Assembly (NCBI GenBank): GCA_009193035.1
Contig: SWDT01000004.1
Location: forward strand, 62,001-126,000
Length of the DNA stretch: 64,000 bases
Direction of reading: 5' to 3'
Origin: Halicephalobus mephisto
Lineage: Eukaryota > Nematoda > Chromadorea > Rhabditida > Panagrolaimidae
In this document: positions 1 through 11,100 of the stretch, piece by piece
How the letters are laid out: the number at the start of each line of letters is the position of its first letter
Position numbering within the stretch: the first letter of the stretch is position 1
Notes under the pieces: generated by a model
Seen by the model: only the letters and a program-made list of their open reading frames with translations
What the model was told of the DNA's origin: nothing
Databases searched by the model: none
Translations under genes and position numbers: made by a program

Positions 1-263
1 AGCGAGTGAAAGTGAAAAAAGTAAAAAGTGGTAAATTTGGCAAAATCAACTCGCTCTGTCCTCACTCTCTCATTTCTTTTTTCTTCCATTTCAATCCTAA
101 AATTTCCAAAAAAATTTAAAAATTCGCGTTTAAAAAAACTTTTTTAATTCTAATTTTTATTTTTTTAATTACTAGTATGATTCTCTTGTAAATTTCAACT
201 TTTTCCGAGGAAATAAAGTCAAAAAATAATTAATTTAACAACTTTTATTTCAATCCTAAAATT
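1..263. repeat. Left arm of a 263-bp inverted repeat
   Basis: These bases are almost exactly the reverse complement of 5529-5791; I see only two mismatches over 263 bases. The arm starts with agcgagtgaaagtg at the window edge, so it may extend further left. It lies downstream of the SLC33A1 stop codon, past a likely AATAAA on the minus strand near 331-338, so it is probably outside the transcript. It contains the phrase tttcaatcctaaaat twice, so it has some internal repetition. It is probably one of two oppositely oriented copies of a mobile element. Confidence 0.9.
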
Positions 264-469
264 CTCGAGAAATTAAATTTCTTGTAAAACTTCGTAACAA
301 AATCTAAACTCAATATTTATAATTAACGATTTTATTTATAAATCAATTGACAATCAAATCCTGTCTTTGGCATACAGACTAAAATCTAAAAACAAGTGAT
401 ATGAAGCCGAATCACTCATTTTCGACTAACTGATTCCACCATTATAAACAAAACCAAATTTAACTGGGA

Positions 470-3400
470 CTACTTATTTTTTATGACTCTCCATTCTTCT
501 CTTGGAATTCTTTGGAAATATTGAATTTTGGAATAGAAAATTCTATACCATACAAGTCCAATAACAGTACAAATCCCGACAGATATATAATAGCCATCAA
601 TTGCCATTTCACACACATCACCACTTGATGAACAAAGTTCTTCGTCATGTTTAGTGTTGCATGTGCCCAAGATTCTGAAATCCAATAATTACTATATAAC
701 GATTACTGCAATACAGTATAACTTCTATTTTTAAAACTATCCAAATTACAGTAGTAAAAAACTACATTACATTTTCCATTTTCAAAACATGTTTCAGAAA
801 TACTATAATTTAAATTATAAAATTTCAGAAAATTTTCCAAGTATAAAACTAAAAAATCAATCAATTCTTTTAAATAAAAAAATTTCATTAATATAAAAAT
901 TTGAAAAAATTCTTTAAATAAAAAAATAAAAAAACTTCATTAAATACAAAAATAAAAAACTTCATTAAATATAAAAATTTCTTTAAATAAAAAACTTCTC
1001 TAAATATAAAAAATAAAAAAATAAGAAATTTTTAAATAAAAAAATTCTTTAAATATATAAATAAGATTTTTTTTTACTTAAAAATTCTTTAATATAAAAA
1101 TAAAAATTTCTTATATAATCAAAACTCACGTTTGAGTTCCTTTAGCGATGCAATTCTTTCTTGTAAAAAGATCAGTTATACTCAAAAACAACGTTAATGG
1201 CCAATTTCCACCCAAATTATTCAACGTATTTAAAAGTGTCATATATGTTCCACCAATTTTAGGATCCGATACTTGGGCATTAAACGCCATCATTGAAAGG
1301 AAAATACAATATGCTGAAATTTGATGAAAATAATACGCAATAATCCATATTAAATAATACGAATACGGATATTCTCCATCATCTTGCATAAAATTCGGAG
1401 TAATATAAACCAAAACGGCAAAAACCAGGCCCATTACAATTCTATAAGGATAAGCCCACAGAAACACGTTCAAAGGACGTTGACCTGCCGTTTGTTTTCC
1501 TAAAAGCCACGGCAAAACAATCTGAAGTGGTGTCAAAAATATAGCCCTTGAGGCAATACCGTCTTTTTTAACTCCCATTCCAATCAATTTCAAATCAGTC
1601 ATTCCATCTGTAGCCGCAAAAGCAATTTTAGCCGTCAATAAAACTAAAACCATATACAAAACCGGCCTCAATTTCAGAATTTTAAAAAGAATTCCATAAG
1701 TTTCCACAACTCCAAGATGCTGTTCATCAATTGGAGCATCTTCTTCATTTTCTGCAACAGCTCCAGATTCAGCTCTTCTAAAATTTATCAAAATTATGCA
1801 AATTTTTAAAAATTAAAAATTTTCTGAAATTAAAAAATATTTTTAAAAATTCTAGAATTCCCAAAATTAGAATTTCATAAACTTCAAAAATTCACAAATT
1901 TTACAAAAATTCAAAAACTTAAAATTTAAAAATTAAAATTTCCAAAACTTATAATTTTAAAAATTTCATTAAATTCTAAAATTCCATAATTTTTCTAAAA
2001 TTTTTTTAAAATTCGTAAATTAAAAATTTTAAAATTTAATTTGCTTTAAAAATTTATTTGTTTAAAATTGAAATTTAAAAATTTTGGTAAATTTTCTAAT
2101 ATAAAAAATATCCAATTTTAGAGTCCATTTGTGAAAATTGCCAGATTTGTAAATTTACGATTCCCAAGGCGGGGCTAAAATCCAACATTGCAGAAAATTT
2201 TTACGACTAACAAGTTTAAAAAACTTTAAAATCCAGACATTTGCGCAATTCCTAGAGGTGGAGTTTTATTTTTTTTTCAATTTAAATTTTCTAAATTGTA
2301 CAAAATTTTCCTTTATTGAAAATTTGTCCACAATTGCTATCGGTCAAAATATAGAGGCCATAATATAAACAGTCATTTTCACCGTTTAGGAATCTGTTCT
2401 ACGTTTTCATAATTGTCCATTCTTATGGTTTTGGGTTTCATTAACAAAATTAAAATTCAATGGACAATTTTAGAATTTCTCAAAAAATATGGTAGAAAAT
2501 TCCCAAACTTTAAAAATTTCTTATTTTTAGGATTCCCAAACTTAAAAAATTTCTTATTTTTAGGATTCCCAAAAACTAAAAATTTTCAAATTTTTAAAAA
2601 CCTCATAAGTTCTTAGAATTTCCAAAAACAAAAAAATTTTCTGTTCTCAAAATTCCCAAAAATACGGTAGAAAATTTTCAAATTTTTAAAAACCTCATAA
2701 GTTCTTAGAATTTTCGAGAATACAGTAATAGAATCTAAAATCTTTCAAAAACCTTTTAAAATTTCTTAGATTTTAAATTATAGAATCAAATATATTTTAA
2801 AATTCCTTAGATTTTAAATTATAATCAAATAGGTTTTAAAATTTCTGAGCAATTCCAGAATTCCTATACTTCCTAGAATACGGTAGATCCAAAAATCTTT
2901 TAAGAACCTTCCAAAGTCTTACAGAATTTTTTAAAATTCCCATATTTAGTAAAAATCTGAAATTTTTAAAAATCTCGTAAAAATTCCAAAAATCTTCCAT
3001 AATTTCACAAAAATTTCTAAAATTCTAAAACTTCAAAATTTTATAAACCTTTTTTGAATTTTTGTCATTTTAAAGATTCTTAAAAATATTAATTTTTACA
3101 GTATAATTAAGTACTTACCCATCATTGTTGGAATTTTGTTGTTCAATCGAATGATCTACTTCCTTTTTGAAAATCAAAACCAACGTAGTCGAAATTATGA
3201 AGACCCATCCCCAGAACAGTACAAAACCTAAAAATTTTTAGATTTAACCCAATTTGCAATGATTCGACTCAAGGGATTATCTGTTGCTTCGATTTTGGGA
3301 ATTTTGCTCATTCTTCAATTCCCAACCCAAAGTTTTCAAAGAACAGCAAGTAAGTTTTTTCTACCCTAATTAGCATTTTGATTATTTTTCAAAATTCTAT

Positions 3401-6400
3401 TATAAAAATCAAAAATTACAGTTTTTAGAAACCTGTTTTGAAACAAATTTGAATTTTTTAGGAAAAATTAAAATTGAAAAAATCAAAACGCCAGGCCATT
3501 TCGTAACAAATTGCCAGATTTACCATTTTCCTGTTTTCACTCGCTCCAGCGCGGGAAATTCAAAAACCAAACTAAAGACAAATTTACCAAATTTACCATT
3601 TTCCTGTTTTCACTCGCTCCAGCGCGGGAAACTCAAAAACCAAAATAAAGACAAAATTATCAAATTTACCATTTTCCTGTTTTCACTCGCTCCAGCGCGG
3701 GAAATTCAAAAACCAAAATAAAGACAAATTTACCAAATTTACCATTTTTTCGATTTTCACATATTTCGTTCCTTTTACACAAAAAATTAAAAAACTAATA
3801 AATTACAGGACTAATTTTTCCATTTTCAAGCAAAAATTAAAATTTCCAAAAAATCAATTTTTTAAAAATAATGATATTAAAAATTCAATTTCCCAAAATC
3901 ACAAAACTTCTAAAAAATCTACTTTTTAAAATAATAATATTTCCCAAAATTACTTTTTTAAAATGTTTTTAAAATCATTTTTTACAATTATTTTTTTAAA
4001 ATATTTTCAAAATATTTTTTAAAATTACTTTTTACAATTACTTTTTAAATATTTTTAAAATATTTTTTAAATATCTTCAAAAATCATTTTTTAAAATACT
4101 TCCAAAATTACTTTTTTCAGAGGATAATTGTAAATCAGAAAAACTTCGCGAAATAATACTCGAAAGTGTGGGTATGTATCCTCATCAATTCAGTTTCCAA
4201 GCCAAACATATGAAACAACAAGCTGAACAAAGATTCGGAAATTGGTGGAGTTCCGTCATCATAAGTGAAAAAGGAGGTTACGGTATGAGTGCGATCTACG
4301 ATCAATTCCAGAATACTAGTTGCGAACTTATGATATTTGATGCTTTCTACTGGCTTGGAAGAACTTGTTAGTTTTAGATTTAGCTTCCATCAATCCACAA
4401 AAAAGATCAAATCCACAGAAACAACGGCGCCTGAGTACATTTTTGAAAATAATTAAAATTGTCAATTTAAAAAATTTCGAAATTAAATGAGTTAAATTGG
4501 AATTATTCTAAATTTATATAAAAACGAATTTAAACCAGATACAGCATCCTCGAATTTTGGAAATTAACCAGTTAAATAAGATTCAGAATCTTGAAAATTT
4601 GGGAATTAATAAATTTCAATCAGATTTTGAATCTTTAAAATTTGAAAATTAATAAATTTTAATCAGATTCAGAATTTTTAAAATTTGAAACTTAACCAGT
4701 TAAATAAGATTTTGAATCTTTAAAACTTGAAAATTAACCAGTTAAATTTAGATTCAGAATCTTCCAATTTTAAAATTTAACTAGTTTTACTAGGGTTCAA
4801 AATCCTAAAATTTCAAAAAATTACAAATTTGAACCAGATTCAGAATCCTAAAATTTCTAATTTTTCAAAATCGACAATTTTAATTATAATTTTCAAAATA
4901 TCGATAAATAAACAAAGTTGACTTACTTGATAAATCGACAAAACCATATTCTTGAGGAACAGATCGGAATTTGTTCGCAAAATCTTTAGATTCCAATGTT
5001 AGAAGACCGACATTACCCAAGAAAAATCCAATTGTTTGTCCGACAACATTACAGGTTGAAGCATACCCGACATTTTTCCTCGAAAGCATCGTCAAAGCCC
5101 ATCCATCAACAGCTATGTCTTGTGTAGCTGCAAGGAAATTCAACGGCAGAAAGACCATCATCAACATGAACACATTTGGAGGTTCGGATTTTGAATCATT
5201 TTCTGTTCCGATAACTTGAGTTGAAAAATGAGAAATATAAAGAAGACCAATTCCGATTAAATATTGACATGGCACCATCCACGATTTTCTTCTTCCTATT
5301 TTTTTTATAAAAACGGCATCAACGATAGGGGCCCAGAGAAGTTTCAAACTAAATGGCCAATAAGCAAACGAAAAAATTGCTTGTTGACCATAGGTGACAT
5401 TACGACTTTGTAAAATCAACGGGATTGCAGATATGATACCCAACGGAATACCCTGTAATTCAATTATTGTGAAAATTGAAAAATTTTAAACAAAATTTTG
5501 AAGGAATTTTAAATATGAAGTTTCTAAAAATTTTAGGATTGAAATAAAAGTTGTTAAATTAATTATTTTTTGACTTTATTTCCTCGGAAAAAGTTGAAAT
5601 TTACAAGAGAATCATACTAGTAATTAAAAAAATAAAAATTAGAATTAAAAAAGTTTTTTTAAACGCGAATTTTTAAATTTTTTCGGAAATTTTAGGATTG
5701 AAATGGAAGAAAAAAGAAATGAGAGAGTGAGGACAGAGCGAGTTGATTTTGCCAAATTCACCACTTTTTACTTTTTTCACTTTCACTCGCTTCTCCGCGG
5801 GAATTCGAAAAATTTAAAAAACTACATTATTATGAAAATTAAAAATTAATCTTTTTACACTTTTTTGACATGAATTTCAAGAATTCGTTAATTTAATTAA
5901 AAAAGAAAGTTGATTCCTGTTCAAAATCGACAGATTTATGATTTTTCAAATTTTCTCTCGCTCTACGAAAGAATTCGAAAATTCCAAAAATTATGTCACT
6001 TGACAGTCCATATATGGAAACTAAAACTTACTTGAAGAAGATACAAAAATAGCAACAAAAAGATGGAACCAAAGTCATCTTGGAGTGTTTGTTTCAAGTG
6101 AATACACCAGTTAACCGGTCGGAGTAAGACGAACTGAAAAAATAGGATATTATATATGAAAAATTAAAATCATATATGAAAATTTGAAGATCATATATGA
6201 AAAATTAAAATTCATATATGAAAATTTGAAGATCATATATGAAAAGTTAAAATCATATATGGAAAATTAAAATCATATATGAAAATTTGAAAATCATATA
6301 TGAAAAGTTAAAATTATGTATGAAAATTTGAAAATCATATATGGAAATTTGAAAATCATATATGAAGACTTAGATGATATATGAGAATTTAAATTATGTG

Positions 6401-6816
6401 TGGAAAATAATCCTAAAGATTCAGAGAAAATGTCTCAGTTTCCTCACCGTCGATTTGCTCTCCTCAGCCGGACTCTCGATTGTGAGAGTGTGTCGCGGCT
6501 TATCCTTAGAACCTCGTCGATGAGGATACAGAAAAGGAACATGAAATCCGTCCCCTTCGTTGGCGAGCACGTCTTCTGAAGTACGAGGATCGCTGAGGAA
6601 CCGACCAGAGGACCTGGATTCAGTCGAGATCTGAGCTTCGACCGAGTCATCGTCACTTTCGTCGAACAACCCGCGCATGAAGGTCTTGTCAAGGAACCCA
6701 ACGAGTCGTCCAGTGAGTGAGGCGGGGCTCGCATCTGCCCTCTGGCGGGGTTCCTTCCGAAGTCGATCATCCTCGACCTTTCTTGCGCGACTCACACGTC
6801 GTCTTGTTTCCACCAT
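470..6816 (-). CDS. SLC33A1: Acetyl-coenzyme A transporter, SLC33A1/AT-1 family (MFS)
   Basis: SLC33A1 proteins move acetyl-CoA into the ER/Golgi lumen for lysine and sialic-acid acetylation. Six exons join in frame: 6448-6816, 6032-6133, 4927-5452, 3119-3227, 1130-1777 and 470-674, giving 652 residues. Exon 3 carries family signatures seen as IPLILQSRNVTY, WPFSLKLLWAPIVDAV, GRRKSW, AATQDIAVDGWALTMLSR and NVGYASTCN. Exon 5 carries LLTAKIAFAATDGMTDLKL and AFNAQVSDPKIGGTYMTLLN, followed by NNLGGNWP. The last exon has the cysteine-rich loop and final helix (AIDGYYISVGI). Human SLC33A1 is about 549 residues. The extra length here is a hydrophilic, Arg/Ser-rich N-terminus of about 125 residues from exon 1, the least certain exon. 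The start was chosen at the first ATG in exon 1 (6816). One intron contains a nested antisense gene (3259-4371) and another contains the right arm of the 263-bp inverted repeat. Confidence is very high for exons 2-6 and moderate for exon 1. Confidence 0.95.
2480..3000. repeat. AT-rich degenerate repeats in an SLC33A1 intron
   Basis: This intron section is built from short, drifting copies of phrases such as tttttaggattcccaaa and cctcataagttcttagaatt. It shows no coding potential on either strand that fits the surrounding gene. Confidence 0.6.
3259..4371 (+). CDS. Small secreted ground-like domain protein, nested antisense in an SLC33A1 intron
   Basis: Two exons, 3259-3349 and 4121-4371, join in phase to 113 residues. 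Exon 1 encodes a clear signal peptide (MIRLKGLSVASILGILLILQ). Exon 2 begins with KDNCKSEKLREII and contains a mid-region AEQRFGNWWSSVI and an acidic/aromatic stretch ending in SCELMIFDAF. This layout (early Cys, Leu-rich helix, late Cys before an aromatic end) resembles the nematode ground-like domain, a small extracellular domain of the hedgehog-related families. The match is by pattern only, so the family call is tentative; the exon structure is well supported. The gene lies on the strand opposite its host, between host exons 3 and 4; its first exon starts 31 bp outside host exon 4. A 63-bp tandem repeat occupies its own intron. Confidence 0.72.
3510..3745. repeat. About 63-bp tandem repeat, three copies
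   Basis: Each copy reads through ttttcactcgctccagcgcg then ggaaattcaaaaacca and an aaagacaaatttaccaaa spacer. It sits in the intron of the nested ground-like gene. The same core (cactcgct then gcggga) recurs near 5781-5805 beside the 263-bp inverted repeat, which suggests a common source element. Confidence 0.85.
5529..5791. repeat. Right arm of the 263-bp inverted repeat
   Basis: This is the reverse complement of 1-263 with about two mismatches. It lies in the SLC33A1 intron between exons 2 and 3. Immediately to its right is tctccgcgggaattcg, which resembles the core of the tandem repeat at 3510-3745. Confidence 0.9.
6145..6412. repeat. Roughly 20-bp tandem repeat (atcatatatgaaaa type)
   Basis: About fourteen drifting copies of atcatatatgaaaatttgaa fill the first SLC33A1 intron. 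No other signal is visible. Confidence 0.9.
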
Positions 6817-8111
6817 CGTCAATCTGTCCGTCTTCTAGTTTCGCGTGTACCGGAAATCACACAAGGCTCACGTGCACTTCTTTGGTCTTATCTATCGCCG
6901 CAGGAGGTAACCCGTTTCACAACTATTAAATTTGAATCATTACTTGCAGCTGCAACGTAACTAAAACCGTCTATCTCGTTATCTGACACGAAACATTCTA
7001 TTTCACAACTTCCGGCGACGGACTAATCACGCGTGAACTAATTTCATTAGCACCAAATCGATCCCGACAACGCCGAATTAGCAAGAGCACATGTGGAGTT
7101 GATATATCAAATTACACACTCTCGGCTTCCAATCGAGTTTAATTGACAAATGACAGTGTTTAGGGTTAAAGGAAGTTCGAAAAAGAATAAAGAAGAACCT
7201 TATCTGAAAGACGTCTGGCTGTCCTTCGCCAACGTGGCATATATGGCTATATACTGGTTCCAAACACGACAATGACGATCCTTTGTGATTCTTCTCGACG
7301 TCGGTGGATGAACGGAATAAATAGGGAATGAAAAAGTAGGGATTTCATATATCGGAAATTTCAAAAACGAACGACGTGGCAGAGAGAGAGAGAAGTCAGT
7401 TTTGACAAAGAATGGAATGGCCAGTCATTTTTGAAACTGACGATTCCCGCAACGAATGTTTTTTTGAAACGAATTCTTGGAAAATTTTAGTTTTTCTTTA
7501 AATTTTACCGTTTTTTTATTTTCTTCGTCTTTTGGAGATATTTTTGTCATGTCGTGACCGATGGGGACTATGGAGTTCAGGGGTACGGGTTTCGCGGGTT
7601 CCGAAGGCTCCTGGGTCATTTTAGGATTTCTTCAAAGATTGTTGTTATTAAAAAAAATCCTAAAAAATATAATTTTTAAATAAATAGATTCACGGATTTT
7701 GTTGTACTAAAGCTAAGGAATCTTCACGACCTTAATTGCCTTTAGGGATAAAATCGATAAATTTTCCGGATCGAAGGTTTTTGAATTTTTCGAAATAAGT
7801 TAAAAAATAAAAATTTTTTTCAGTCTTTTAGAAAGTCTCCAAATGATGTCTTATGATTATCGAGACAGTGGTTTTCTTTGGACAATTTTTTCTGATTTTT
7901 AGCGATCGTCGATGAAAAATAAATCCTTCTGCTTGTTTTCGACCAAATTGCTAAGTCATGGCTGGCGGTCCATCGACTTCTCCGTCAAGCCGATTAACGG
8001 AGATGGTCAAAGTTCCGTTCAGAAGCAAATTTAGACCGGTTTAGATTCATGGATTTATTAAGAACAAAGAATAATTATTTTATTTTTTTTTTGGAGTTAT
8101 TATTCATCGTT
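6817..8111. other. Intergenic region between the SLC33A1 and PAN genes
   Basis: This is the 5' flank of SLC33A1, with higher GC content than most of the window. It contains no recognisable RNA gene. A possible orphan exon lies at 7509-7619 and is listed separately. The section 7620-8110 should hold the 3' flank of the PAN gene. Confidence 0.5.
7509..7619 (-). other. Possible orphan coding exon
   Basis: On the minus strand an ATG at 7619 opens 37 codons (beginning MTQEPSEPAKPVPLN, ending EENKKT) that run into a plausible donor gtaaaa. The composition is protein-like and GC-richer than the flanks. I could not find an acceptor in matching phase that joins it to SLC33A1 exon 1. It could be an alternative first exon or a chance open frame. 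Confidence 0.25.
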
Positions 8112-11100
8112 TCAGGCTTTGAAAGCGCGATATTCGAGAACGACTGGTTCCAGAGGTTTTTCCTTCGTCAAGTCGATTCGGTAAACGGAAGCAGATTGGG
8201 GATCGGAAGCAGATTGGGGATCGGGAGCGGATTGGGGATCGGAATTGATTGATTCATCCGAATTGCAGCCATTTTCGAAGTAGAGAACAGAGTCGCTCAT
8301 GTGAGTTTTGAAGGATTCTGGAGCTGACAGACTATTTTGATCGAAAGTGGAACAAGTTCCTGTGGAGAAGTCGAACGAAGCACTCTTGCATTTGTAGTCG
8401 TTGGAGAGCACGCAGAGTTCGACGCAGGCAGAAACCCCGTCCCGTCCCGCAGGCAGTCCACTGAAGACTTCCACGGGCTCCAGATCCAGTTTGTAGTCCC
8501 TGAAGGCCAAGAAGTCTCCGCAGTCGTGGAATTCAGAAAGCGAATCGGCGTAACAAAGTCGTTTGAAGGCCCTAGTGCTGAAATCGTTCTTTTTCGAAGG
8601 CTTCACGCTGAAGATTTCTTCCTCGTGTCCGAAGCTGCATTCCTTCTGAGGTTCGTAGAAAACAAACGAGTTACAATGATGTCCGTCGATGACGATTTCG
8701 CTGCAAATTTTGATGCATTCTTCCGGTTTTTCTGCGTGTTTATTGACGAATTTCCCGATTCTCGGAAGATCACTGTTTTCGACGGCGATCCAGACGAAAC
8801 TGGATCCTTTAGGGCAACTTGCGTCTTCAGGAACGACATCCTCGAAGTCGTTCAAGGACGCCGCATACGACTTCACCATGTCTTTTATGTTAGACGGATG
8901 CCGACGGACGTCGATGGAGGCCTTGATGTCTTCCTCGATGGACGATGGTAGTTCTTTTTTGGTTGCTTTGAAGCCCTTCATTTCAGGGAGGATCGAAGGA
9001 CTGATGTCTTCCATAATCTGAGTCGGGGTTGGAGGAATTTTCGGAAGTCTCAATTTCGGATTAACCGCTGAATCAAGATCGAAAATCGCCGGTTGAAGCT
9101 GCATTTGTTTCTCTAATTCTGAATAGACAAATTATTCGAAAATAATTTTTATAAAACTAATTTTTTACAAAGTTGTTTCAAAACGAAAATTTGGAAATTT
9201 TTAGAATTTCTATGAAGTTTTGGAAATTTCTAGAAATAATTATGAGATTCTAGAAAGTTTATATTAGATTCTGGAGGATCCCAGGATTCTGTATCGGATT
9301 TTAGAAGCTTCTGAAAATCCTTAAAGACTTCTAGGAAGTTTCAGAATCTTTTATGGAATTTTAGAAAGTTTCAGAAAGTTTTATGGAAATTTGGAAGTTT
9401 CCAAAAGTCTGTGAAACTATCAAAGAATTCAGAATCCTCTATCAGATTCTAGAAGTTCCCAAAGACTTCTGAAAACTCTTAGAATTTCGATGAAGTTTTA
9501 GAAATTTCCAGAGACTTCTGAAATCTTCGAGAAATTCCATAAAAATCCGGAAGTTTCTATGAAAATTTAAAAGTTTCTAGAAAATTTCACGAAATTTTAA
9601 GGCTTTCTAGAAGTCTTCATAAAATTATCAAAGAATTCAGAATCCTCCATCAGATTCTGGAAGTTTCAGAGACTTCTGAAGGCTTTGAGAAATTCCATAA
9701 GAATCCAAAAGCTTCTATGAAAATTAAGAAGACTTCAGAAGTTACTACAAGATTCTGAACGATGAAAACAAACCTTTCATCTCATCGACTTCCTTCTGGA
9801 GTCTTTCCATTTCTGCTTTTAGTTTCTTCATCTCGACTTCCTTCGGATCTTCCGTAGTCTCGATCGACGGAATCGCTGGAGTTGGTTCTTCTACTGGAGG
9901 AGGAGGGATGGATTCTGTAAGAAGATCAGCGTCGTAGTCGTTTTTGTTTTCTTGATTTCGAAGAACTTTAGGTTTTTCTGGTTCTTTGTCGAAAATTCCG
10001 TAATCTTCGTTTTGATCTTGTTCTTGGGGAACTCTGACGTCACTTAATATATCTTCAGAATTCACGTTTTCGTCGACTTCTGAAGGCTGTTGGATCAGTT
10101 GCCCGTCGGCGTCGTAAAATACGGTCTCGTCAGGACCCATTTTTTCGATTTTTTCGTCGAATTTTTTTCCTTTTTTGACTTTCACTTCTGGAGCTTCTAC
10201 CGTATCCGAAGGAGGTTGAGGGAAGTTTTCAGGACCGAAAAGAATAGGGACATCTCCGGGACCAGTTTCCTCTGTGATTCTCGTCAATTCAGGTTCTTCA
10301 ACGATCGTGTCGGGAATTTCTTTTTCGACAGCTTTGGCTAAAAATAATGATTTTCAAAGTTAAATTAGGATTTTTAGGAACTGTCCACAGGCGATTTGGA
10401 ATCACGGTCTAACTGAAGCAATCATCGCATAAAAGTTGGTAATTACGGTATTTATATATTGGATTCTACTCAGAACCGTCGATTTCGAACAAATCCGATT
10501 TCGAAAATTAAAAAGTTCGAATTTGAATCAAACTGTGAAGGTCGAAATTCGGAAGGTTAGGAATCGACAGTTCCGACTCTAATTGAACATGACCGACGAT
10601 GTGGCTTTAATCCAGCGAAAATTTACCCTAATTGAACACAGTCAACATGATGGGGCCATTTTTACCGTAATCAAAAGTATATAAGCATGTTGATTATGTT
10701 CAATTGGGATAAATTTTCTTTGGATTACAATCATGTCATCGATCATGTTTCAGTTAGAATCCAATATAGGAATACTGTAATTAGCAGCTTTTATGCAATG
10801 ATCGAGCTCAGTTAGATGTGGTTTCAAATCATCCGTTTTGCTTAAAGAAACCAGAACGCAAATCTCGAAGAGAAATACCCTACTTTCCGGAGAGTAAGCA
10901 TACTATAAGCACAGCAGACCGGGTATTAGGTACTTTATAATACAAGTCGTTGCGTAGTTGCACACAAAAAGTGTAACTTTTGGTACAGTAACAAATGAAA
11001 ATTGTTACTATTTTGTCATAATTCGAAATTGTTACAGTATCAGAAGTTTGACTTTTTTATGCATTGGAGCTGTTTTTGGATAGTGACTGGAAAACTCTGA

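Noticed and set aside
1..5791. The inverted repeat as ends of one large transposon carrying SLC33A1
   Set aside because: The right arm lies within an SLC33A1 intron, so the gene extends beyond it; two separate insertions fit better.
8337..9021. Long plus-strand open frames
   Set aside because: They lie antisense to exon 5 of the PAN gene, whose frame has clear cysteine patterns and exact splice phases.
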